Source: Phialocephala subalpina
Taxonomy: Eukaryota > Ascomycota > Leotiomycetes > Helotiales > Mollisiaceae
Reading direction: 5' to 3'
Assembly: GCA_900073065.1 (NCBI GenBank)
Contig: FJOG01000051.1
Coordinates: 275,260-316,484, forward strand
Length of the DNA stretch: 41,225 nt
The translations under genes were made by a program, and so were the position numbers. The notes below the pieces were generated by a model. That model was not told where the DNA came from. It worked only from the letters and a program-made list of their open reading frames with translations, and ran no database searches. Below are positions 32,773 through 41,225 of this stretch, piece after piece (the first letter of the stretch is position 1; each line of letters starts with the position of its first letter).

Positions 32773-33572
32773 ATCTTTTAGTTTAAGAATAGAAGGCATC
32801 GGACTATTAGTTGTGAAGTTATAAGAGTTTAAAGTGGGTAGGGCCTTTAGTACGTGATTCACGGATAACCCCTGGAACCGATTATACATAACGAGTCGTA
32901 CATAATGCTATGTAAGAAGTTATGTAAAGTAAGCATTCCTCTGACCTTGCGAAGGAAACTTGAAGCCGATCAGTGAATAGCTCCTTGATTTTGGAAAAGC
33001 TGCGCTATGAATGGTGGAGCGGAAGCAATCGATCTAGCTTTGAAGATTTCGAGGATTTGGAGTTATCGCAGAAAAGGTATCAGGTCAGGAAAAGCTCTGG
33101 TATTGACTTGCACTTCGAATTATCATGGTCGTGCACTTGCACCTCTTTCCGGATCCAGTAACGAAAAGTTAAAAGAAGGTACAGTACTTTACATTCAAAC
33201 GGAAACGCTTGAAACGGGAGCTGATGTTCATGAACGTAGACTGCGATCCATTCATACCAGGCATTGGATCTGTCGCTACAATCGGAGATACGTATCACTT
33301 AAGCGTACGCGTCTATGATGGAGGGTAGTCGTAAAGTAAAATCAAAAGTGCTGTTCATTATTATCGTCTTGTCGAGTCTAAGAGCTCGAGGCCTGCTCTC
33401 TTATGGAGAGCATGCTCACGCTAGGCATATAGCCTAAAACACGTGATATTTATTCCAACAGGATCATATTGCACTGGCGATGAAGTACGCTTTGGCAATA
33501 TTGAAGATATCGAGCGCTCATTTGAGAAGTGTGGACCGCAAACCGCAGCATTCATGATCGAATGCGTACAAG

Positions 33573-34554
33573 GTAATGCAATCTGATCAACCGCGTAGTG
33601 CGTTATTTCACCACGAAAGCGCAAGAATTCCCTCTTTCTTATCCACGAACACACGATGAATGAGGAGCCTCCACCTCTAAATGATCCTTCAACATTCTGT
33701 AACGATGTGTCGTACGGAATATACAATGATAAGGTCTTGAACTCTTGCCCGACTCACCCGAATGGCTAGTCCCTGAGACTTCCTCGTTCACTTCTGGCTA
33801 TCCACTTTCAAGAACCCATTTCTTGCTCAGGCCGGTTCTGGCTGTCCCGTTTTAAAGGGTGCTGAGACATTTTCTGGCACTTAATTGTCAAGCTGATTAT
33901 GGCTGTTAATAAGAAGGCGTTTCTAGCGCCCAGCAAGGACTTTATAGGGGTTCGGGTCAGCACCTGATTCTCAACCTTGCCGGCTCCTAGGAGCATATAG
34001 GGTCTCGGGAGCGAGCCGCATGCAGGGAACAGAAGATTTAATTCCATAAAGCATATAACATCAAGTCGTTGCAAAGCTTCGAGCACTTACCGTCATGAAT
34101 TTTACGAATCCGCGGCGTTATGGGATATATGGGATGGCTTCATTTTGTGGTTGCCCTTGGAGTACGACCGGTGCAAGAATTCTGAGCCACTGACACCACC
34201 AGAGGGAGTTCTCAGTCATCTAATTCTGGTCCTACATGCTTCTGTGTCTGGCCCTGAGAATGCCGTAAACACTTTTGCAACCATGCGTTCGTTCAAGGAT
34301 GACACCTGCACGAGCCTGCCTTATGAGCTCTTCTTGGGCTCCACCTCCTTCCCGGAGATGTTTTTTCCATGTCCCATGTAGTGCTCGAATTTTGTCTCGA
34401 GCCTGTAAATTCTAAATATCAACGACCGTTTCCAGGCCTATTAATGATCACATCGATCTCCATGTCCATGCTGGGCAGTCTTTGCCCGTGAAGATGATAG
34501 CCTCCGCTCCCACCACTCCTGCCTCGGTCCTCTTGGGACTGTTCTGGAAGGAGC
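33573..34554. other. Non-coding, where the aminotransferase C-terminus is missing
   Basis: About 980 bases between the last recognisable aminotransferase segment and the stop of the SH3/WW gene. None of the expected class-III motifs (the D-E-x-Q region, the PLP-lysine segment) was found on the + strand. On the minus strand, just left of 34555, another frame continues for about 45 codons (ELLPEQSQEDRGRSGGSGG and so on) and could be an alternative C-terminal end of the neighbouring gene. Confidence 0.4.
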
Positions 34555-37500
34555 TCACTCATAGGCGGCTTCTTCGCTGACATCCGAGTTTCTCGATCTG
34601 CTTTCTCTGGCCAGTTTCTCGGCGTTCTTTATTGCGTCGTGGCGGATTTTGGCATTATAGTCTGAGAGATATCAGCGTTATGTGACCGATGAAATAGTTG
34701 CGAGAGGAGAGAAGTAGGGACAAGAAAAGAGAAGAAATACGTACGTTCTACGCAAAGAGAACCGAGGAGAAGCTCTGGTATACGCTCCTCAGGACACTCG
34801 TCAAAAGTGCAGCAATCTATGTCTGTCAGCATAGCTTTCACGTCGTAGCTTGGTGGGGAGCGCACGTGAAGCACAGTAGTATTTCCCCGGTACCTTTGAT
34901 TCTATGCAGAATGGTATTTGGCACTCATCTTAATACATATCAGTTTATTTTCTTATGTTGAAAGTGCAGAAATAACTCACGTTTCCGACAAAAAGGCTGT
35001 AAGACCAACCTTCCTCTTTCTAAATTCCTTTTTCGAGCCAACTGACAGTCGGAGATTGAACATGAGTCTATTAGAACATTAATTAGCTCATGTATGAAGC
35101 AGAAGGGATAGGCATATTCACGGGCGTCACAAAAGTCTTGTCCTTTGGCAGGAGAAGCTGCTCCCTGGCAGCCACGGAAAGAACAAATATCTAGACGACT
35201 TTAGCTTTCGTTGAACGCTCTATAGGGTCAGTAGAGATATACGAGCTGTGAAAAATGGGGCATCCTCCCACGCTTCCCTTGTACATAAACGCCTTGCACA
35301 TGCACGTCGAGGCTGTACATCGGGTTGAGTACTCGGCGACATCATAGCTTTGGCCGTTCCAAATTGCTGGTCTGCGGCCAGTCTGACTGTCCATTCTGAC
35401 CGTTCCGAATCACGTCGGCTCTCACCTGTTTCGGTATTGAAGTAGAACAACCTTCCGTCAGGAGTGGCTTGCGGTACCCAGAAATCTGCAGCTCCTTTAA
35501 ATCCATTCAGTTGGGCTTCCAAGACTTCTTCGGGATCCGTAATCACTTGACAGAAGTTGCTAGGGAACCAGCCTCGCACTCCATTGATGATCCCATCCCC
35601 CCAACCTCTCTCCGGCTGAGTGATGACCTGGACCACATCCCCTCGGCGGAAGCTCAGCTCCGTCTGGAGGTCTGCCTCGTAGCCGTACAGCGCTCGGACG
35701 TACATCGGCGGCTGAGGCGCACTGCTGGGGATCTCCAGTCCTCTGGCGGAGATATTGCCATGCTCCCCTTCCTTCTTACCATTTTTTATCGAGGTGGTAA
35801 AGGAGAGATCTATCCACTGAAGCTTTCTCTCTTCCCAAGTCACACGCTTGAAGGCTGCAATCTCGATTTCTTGAGAAGATGAAGCTCTTGGAAACACGGA
35901 GCCGTCCACATTCAGACTTTCAGACTCTAACCCAAACATAGAAGAAGTGTCTATTGTCGAGCCGAGGGCCTCGGATGGAGACTGGTTAAAAGTCTCAGTA
36001 GGAAGATCATGGGATTCTTTTAGAACAAGAAGGTGCTTCCCACACTTAGGACTAGATGCTATCATCAGTAGTTTTCTGAGGGGTCAGTGGCGAGACAGTC
36101 TCTCACCATACGCAGACGTCTTCTGCTGTCTCAAACTTAATACGACCTGGACATCCTGGATCTGCACATCTTCCGTGTCGAATGTTCTTAAAGTCGAGGA
36201 GCATAGACATGGCCACCTTATAATTGGGTTGAATGAGGGCTCTCCATAGTTTCCGGTTGATAGGATAGTTGTTGTACCTATTCATGACCATGAAACGCTC
36301 GCTAATCACCCATGACAATCCGGGACTATCGCGGAAGCTATCGAGAAGAAACGTGTAGAATATCTTGAGCAATTATCAGCAACGTTCAAGCTTTCCAAGA
36401 TCTTTCTTCAGAGAGACCACTTACATCCCAATGCTGAAATTGCATACACGGGAGTCTTTTCATTCGCCCAATCGCATCCTCAAATAGAAAGTGGTCGCCA
36501 CCCATCAAAAGAGGTTGAATGAGATTTCTATGAAACACAATCAAGTATGGCGCAAGCAATAGCCTGATGTAGGTCAGTCTTAATTCAACTTGCGGATACC
36601 ATACATACACAAGCTCACGAATCAAAGCATGAATACTAGACAATAATAACCAAACACTCTTCAAGATGTTTCGAAGAGCTCTTATTGCCTCGGATTTAGA
36701 CATGTAAGTGTCTGAGCTCAGTTGAGTAGCAGATAGGCCTTCCAAGAGGCTTTGTATAGCGCCGACTGATGTACCGACTTGATCAAGCTTTCGATGTAGA
36801 CTTGCCGATTGTGCACGGCCTTCCAATGCCTGGACTCGGACTGCAGTCGCAGCATTCTCACCTGTCCGACATAGGGTGCCAAGCACAAGGTCTGTAGAAG
36901 CTGAATGGGCGACTGACAGATCTTTGAGTGTTTCTCGAATATTTGTATTTGCCTTGATACAGTCTCTCTGTGCATTAAGAACTTGACCAAGATTATCTGC
37001 TAACTTTCCAATACCTTCACGATGCTCAATTGCAACAGTTGCAATGTCCCCAGAAGTAGAGATCTTGAGATCTTGAAGATGCTGATTGAGAGTATCTGTA
37101 GAAGTCGTCCGCGACGTTGACAATAAGTCCATTTTGTCATCAAGCTGCCGTAGGAGTGCTGTCGTCCGTGCTGTTCGTGTATCTATTACACGCGATATTC
37201 GGTCTCGAATATCGTCTGGTAAACGAAGGGTAGTCTGCCTTTAAGAACGATTAGCTAAGAAGACTACAGCACAGTCAGTTTTTCAGAACTCACACAGTTT
37301 GTCGTCCAAGGAGGATTCCCACGGCTGCCATGGGCACTGCTAACCGAGCCTGCAATGTCTTGACCTTCTTCGAGTCTGATAGAGCCCACTGGATTTTTCG
37401 TGGAGAAGCGAAGATCGCTTTCCGCTTGCTATCCGATCCAAGAGCAGGTTCGAAACGCTTCCCGACATCGCCAAGGAAAGCTTGCAAGGGAACTCGGATA

Positions 37501-37718
37501 TGGTCACATTGTTCTCGCAGATTGAGGGCCAAATATGGATCTATAGGTGTAGATTGTAGACCATGCAGAAGCTGCAATGTCCCTGAGAGACATTTGAAAA
37601 AGGACTGGGTGTCTTGGTACTCGGACGAGGCTCCGCCTGAATCCTTGAGCGCACTACCGATCTGGTGCAGCAACTTTAGCGTGGCAATGATATCGCCAGC
37701 GGACCATCCAAAGGACAT
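34555..37718 (-). CDS. STAND-type N-domain + ubiquitin-like domain + zinc ribbon + SH3 + WW + Cys/His-knuckle protein
   Basis: Ten exons give 885 residues: 37718..37294, 37238..36425, 36363..36107, 36051..35426, 35366..35243, 35198..35122, 35067..34981, 34928..34866, 34822..34745 and 34661..34555; every junction is GT-AG and in phase. Order: fungal STAND-type N-domain (1-142, MSFGWSAGDIIATLK); coiled coil (about 150-330); ubiquitin-like domain (about 385-475, FEDAIGRMKRLP); zinc ribbon C479-x4-C484-x14-C499-x2-C502; SH3 (615-670, ALYGYEADLQTELSFRRGD, GWFPSNF); WW (W690 and W710, 20 apart); then five C-x3/4-C...C-x2-H knuckles (about 724-850) and a charged tail. No signal peptide or enzyme domain. 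It looks like a large scaffold. The start is Met 37718; an in-frame ATG at 37799 lies before the conserved MSFGW. The exon-10 stop is the least certain end. Confidence 0.85.
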
Positions 37719-38346
37719 CGTAGGGAGGAGTCGGACGGTGCATGGGGCATGAAGTTGCGATGATCGATGATGAAGGAAGGAAGGAAGAGAGGCAGACATG
37801 CTCGCATTTGCTGCGGGGATTTTGTTCGACGTTGAAGAAAGCCTCGTCGGTTAAGCTTCAAAAGGCGCATATAGTGGCAGGGGTAATTCCAACCAATCTC
37901 AACCCAGGAGTTCAGCCAGCCTATCGTTGGGAACTCGGGTAGCGAAATTACTCACATGGGAGGACTTTGGGCTATCGACACCAGGAAGATATTCATCAAA
38001 CACAAAGAAGAAAAACGAAAAATATGAGCAACTTAATATTCCAACTAACTTCATAATAACTTTAATTTGTAATTATAAAGTGTTGTCAGAGACGTAAAAA
38101 GGGGGTGTCATCACGTGACCACAATTTCCTCCTGCCATCCAGGTTGCTATTTTCCCAAGACAACGCCGAATAAAGGTTTCAAAAAAGTACCAATAAGCTC
38201 TAATAGATGTTAGATAGTGTCTCAGGCAGGCTTTACTTCGTTTTCGTAAGCACAGGTGGCTTTCCGGCTGACCTAGGTGTTAAAACGTAGCTCGTATCTT
38301 ATACTAGTTCGCTGCAGCTTAACCTTACGAATACATCCTCTGAGAT
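37719..38346. other. Intergenic: promoter of the SH3/WW gene
   Basis: About 630 bases upstream of the SH3/WW gene (minus strand) and downstream of the vWA pseudogene. A purine/pyrimidine repeat (GAAGGAAGGAAG) occurs near 37773. No coding pattern is seen. Confidence 0.4.
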
Positions 38347-39247
38347 TCAGAAGATATTTTGCTGTACAACAAAAACTCCACCAACGAAAATCATTCCAAG
38401 TTTCCTTTCCAATTGTGCACTGTCTCTTCTCGTCATAAATGACCTAGGATCTTCGGTGCATAACTTCGTTCGTGGCACATCGCAGCAGAATGTGGCTCCT
38501 TCCTTGTCCGTTTTGAAAGTCATACTTTCCCTTTCCCACTGTTCATCTTCTCTGGTTACTATTTTAAGAAGCACGTCATGAGTCCGCTGCTTTCCAGTCT
38601 TCTCCCACTGGCTCCAGTCCAATTACCTAGCCAGCTTTACAACTCTGTTGCAATATCGCAAACCTATTGCCCAGTACTTCGCGCCAGTTGTGGCCGGCCA
38701 TGGAGCCAGAATCACCTATGAGGAGAGCGGGGTCGAAGGTCGCGAGGAAGGCGTACGGGTCTTCGCCAGTCGTGGTAGGTGTTGCTGGAGTGTGTGATTG
38801 CGAGGGGGGAGTATCGAGCTCAGAAGGTTGGGGTGTGAGAGTTGGGCCTGAGACGGTGGTTCTCCAGTCCAATTACCTAGCCAGCTTTACAACTCTGTTG
38901 CAATATCGCAAACCTATTGCCCAGTACTTCGCGCCAGTTGTGGCCGGCCATGGAGCCAGAATCACCTATGAGGAGAGCGGGGTCGAAGGTCGCGAGGAAG
39001 GCGTACGGGTCTTCGCCAGTCGTGGTAGGTGTTGCTGGAGTGTGTGATTGCGAGGGGGGAGTATCGAGCTCAGAAGGTTGGGGTGTGAGAGTTGGGCCTG
39101 AGACGGTGGTTCAAGCTTGCGTATTGAACCGAAGAGAGATCGGCCTGTAGGTTCCAGCGCCGGAGTAACTGTCCACTAGAAGATGAAGGTCAGTATTGCT
39201 TTTTCAAGAGGATTGGAAGAGATACGTACTGGTGATCCGGAAGGCAT
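38347..39247 (-). pseudogene. von Willebrand A-domain protein fragment with tandem duplication
   Basis: From 39247 a possible first exon (MPSGSP) is followed by an intron (39229..39176). Both 250-bp repeat units carry EDPYAFLATFD, then LLIGDSGSMAGHNWREV, the start of a fungal vWA domain. The metal-binding motif DxSxS is damaged: the first Asp is Gly (GDSGS). A TGA lies just before TTVSGPTLTP in the upstream copy. The frame ends at TAG soon after WREV, where the domain should continue. After the second copy a 91-codon frame (38622..38347) continues without resemblance to vWA. Seen: duplication, stops, truncated domain. Inferred: non-functional. Confidence 0.6.
38612..39111. repeat. Perfect 250-bp tandem duplication
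   Basis: Units 38612..38861 and 38862..39111 are identical over their whole length in my reading. 250 is not a multiple of three, so the duplication itself shifts the reading frame of the vWA fragment. Perfect identity means either a recent event or an assembly error. Confidence 0.9.
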
Positions 39248-39489
39248 GGTTGGGGAGTCTGCTGTGCAATGAGACAATGCGCTGATGTTGTGATTGGGGA
39301 TCAAGAAGCTTTGATGTTTAACTCAAAGTAGTTGATGTTGATAGTCAGTGGAAGGAATAGACTAGTGAGAATGATCTGCCTTATACTCAACCGTCGTATT
39401 TGCCTCTCCTCGGTAATGTCGGTGAATATGTTGTCTCTTTCAGTAGTGTGGGACTGGTGAATCGCCCAAGGCTATGGTGCACGGGTTAG

Positions 39490-41225
39490 TGATATAAAAG
39501 TTTTTGAATCGCAAATTAAATTTATATACGATAATATTATTAAGGATAAAATTATTAAATTACTAATAAATTATTAGGATAATATAAAATAAAACTTTTA
39601 ATTATAAAACTTTTAATGATTATTGAAATAATAAACCTTTTTTTAATTAAATATAAATTTTCGAAATAAATCGCATTTATAATTATAATAATAATTAAAA
39701 GGATTGAAATAATTATTATTAATAGGGTAATAGAAATAAATATTGATATTACCAAGGAATTAAAGAATAAAATAGAAGATAATAAATAAAAGTATTTAAT
39801 TAATTATATTTAATAATCGTAATTATTAATTAATTTATTCGAAATTAATAAAATAAAAATAAAAATAAGAATATTATTATAATTATAATAATTTGATAAA
39901 TATAAAGCGGTTTGAATTTTATTAATTAAAATATATATATAGTTAAATAAAAGAATTTCTTTAATAACCTTAATAATATTTATAGAAATACTTGGAAAAA
40001 TTAATTAAAAATTATAATTATTATATTATTAATAAAATCGATTTCCGATATAAGAAAAAATCCTAATATATTTAAATAGGAAATAATAATACTAGTAATT
40101 ATAATGATTTCTATAAAAATTAAAATTAAAATAATATTTAAAAATATATAACTAATTAATACCAATTTAAATAATAAAGGAAATAAGAAAAATATTACTA
40201 AGGAATTAATTATAAGTATTCCAAATATATTAAAGGTAAATATAAATATAAATATCGATATAAAATTATCGGAAAGTATATTAGCTCGAAAATTAATATA
40301 TATTATATTAGGATAATTTAAGTTATTAAAAAGGTTTTTTAAATTAAAATTATTTTTATTATTTAAAAACCTTATAATATTTTCAATTAAATTCTAATTA
40401 TTAGTCCCATTAATATTATTCTCTTATTATATTCTATTATTAAACTTTATTTATTAAATCCATATTATTTTTTACTTTATTATTTTAATATTATTATAAT
40501 TAATAAATTTTTCCTTTATAATATTATAATTATAATTTACTTTTAATTTATTATTAAATATTTTAATAATTCTAATTAAAAATAATATTTTGAAATTATA
40601 AATATTTATTTCTTATATATTATTTTTAATATTAGTAAAAAGTAATTTAAATTTTTTAAAATTATTAAAAATTTAATTATATATTAATATTCTAAGTATT
40701 ATTTTATTTATTAAAATCCTTTATAAAATATAATAATTAATTATAAACTAAATATTAAATAAATTATTATAAATATTTAAAATATCTTTAATTATTTAAA
40801 GGAATAAAATAAAAATTTTTAATTTGGATATTATTTATAAGATATTCTTAATTAATATCGAGTTTATTAAATTTTAAATTTTAAATAAAATAAATAATAA
40901 ATATAATAAATATAAAATAATTAGGAATAATAAATACGAATTATATAAAGTTTGAAAAATATATTTAATCGTTAATCGAAAAAAAGATTTTAAGTTTTTT
41001 ATTTTATTTTTTATAAAAATAAAAATTTATACTCGTATTATTCGAATTTTTAATAAAGCGAATATTAATATTTATTTAAAGATTTAATAAATAATTAAAT
41101 AAAAGTTTAAATTAATTTAATATTTGGTAATATTATAATTTATATTTCTTTTGAATTTAAATTAATATTTGCAAATATATAAAATATATATATAAATTTA
41201 TTTATTAGTAATTTTTATAAGAAGA
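39490..41225. repeat. AT-rich, RIP-type block to the window end
   Basis: Base composition changes abruptly near 39490 to almost pure A/T with rare CG, and stays so to the end. There are no reading frames of note apart from low-complexity ones. This is what heavily RIP-mutated transposon DNA looks like in filamentous ascomycetes. No terminal repeats could be recognised, so the original element is unknown. Confidence 0.7.

Larger units (their letters stand above)
29922..32884. mobile_element. Tc1/mariner-like DNA transposon, RIP-mutated, inserted in the aminotransferase
   Basis: The left end CAATCGGTTCTAAGGGTTAT and the right end (reverse complement TAATCGGTTCCAGGGGTTAT) are inverted repeats that continue through CCGT; most differences are C/T or G/A. 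TA stands on both sides (29920-29921 and 32885-32886), and removing the element with one TA rejoins the host codons for R-V-I-H-N-E. A TA target duplication points to Tc1/mariner. Without the nested LTR element about 1.5 kb remain, including 361 N. The left 1.4 kb is extremely AT-rich with no readable transposase. Superfamily is inferred from target site and ends only. Confidence 0.8.
29571..33572 (+). pseudogene. Ornithine-type class-III aminotransferase split by a transposon
   Basis: The 5' piece (29571-29921) reads MPTLPVVMARGSGAFLWDIN, KKYIDFNAGFLSVNQGHCHP and LTLPSRVI, the N-terminus of ornithine aminotransferase-like enzymes. The gene then stops at a transposon and resumes at 32887 with HNESY in the same codon frame. 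An intron-like GTAAGC follows, then FGKAAL, a frameshift, MNGGAEAIDLALKISRIW (33007), TSNYHGRALAPLSGSSNEKL, a canonical intron (GTACAG...CGTAG), DPFIPGIGSVATIGD, and from about 33467 DEVRFGNIEDIERSFEKCG with FMIECVQG. The C-terminal half with the PLP lysine is missing. The enzyme would have moved an omega-amino group to a 2-oxo acid. An upstream in-frame ATG at 29556 is an alternative start. Confidence 0.85.

Noticed and set aside
33600..34500. Possible genes in the open frames between aminotransferase and SH3/WW gene
   Set aside because: Short, unsupported by splice signals, and unlike any family known to me.
35426..36363. SH3/WW part as a separate gene from the ubiquitin-like gene
   Set aside because: A GT-AG intron (36052-36106) joins them in phase and completes the zinc ribbon at the same place as in the paralogue.

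Overview
The window is nuclear DNA from a filamentous ascomycete (Pezizomycotina; class not resolved). The evidence is short GT-AG introns of 43-85 nt in nearly every gene, typical fungal families (DAL5-type permease, Zn2Cys6 factor, type-B carboxylesterases, fungal STAND-type N-terminal domains), and a sharp split between balanced-GC gene DNA and very AT-rich blocks carrying only C-to-T and G-to-A changes, the mark of repeat-induced point mutation (RIP). Two runs of N (14713-15187 and 30846-31206) are assembly gaps. Exon junctions were assembled by hand from splice signals and reading phase; wherever a full model is given, the exon lengths sum to a multiple of three.

Left part (1-12 kb). A broken cysteine-rich secreted-protein gene runs off the left edge. 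Then come an intracellular carboxylesterase, a DAL5-like anion:cation symporter, a secreted carboxylesterase with an extra N-terminal domain, and a Zn2Cys6 regulator. This looks like a small ester or carboxylate catabolic neighbourhood. From 12 to 16 kb there is mostly non-coding DNA and a gap, followed by a diacylglycerol/sphingosine-kinase-like lipid kinase (16.2-17.7 kb).

Signalling pair. Two intact multi-exon genes (18712-21224 on + and 34555-37718 on -) share an N-terminal fungal STAND-like domain, a coiled-coil stretch, a ubiquitin-like domain and a C-x4-C-x14-C-x2-C zinc ribbon. The first exons are the same length and three intron positions match. Their C-termini differ: one ends in a Bck1-like SAM domain, the other in SH3, WW and an array of five Cys/His knuckles whose exons look duplicated. 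This pair is the most interesting content of the window.

Decayed region between them (21.4-33.6 kb). An amino-acid permease, an FMN-dependent alpha-hydroxy-acid oxidase, a transcription-factor remnant, a ketopantoate-reductase-like gene and an ornithine-type aminotransferase are all broken. The nonsense codons fit C-to-T change in CpA context, and there are also frameshifts. The aminotransferase is split by a TA-flanked Tc1/mariner-like transposon that itself carries a 1453-bp LTR element encoding only gag. Two MITE-like elements with 3-bp TWA target duplications lie nearby. It reads as a dead metabolic cluster next to repeats.

Right end. A von Willebrand A-domain pseudogene carries a perfect 250-bp tandem duplication, and the last 1.7 kb is AT-rich RIP-type DNA without readable genes.
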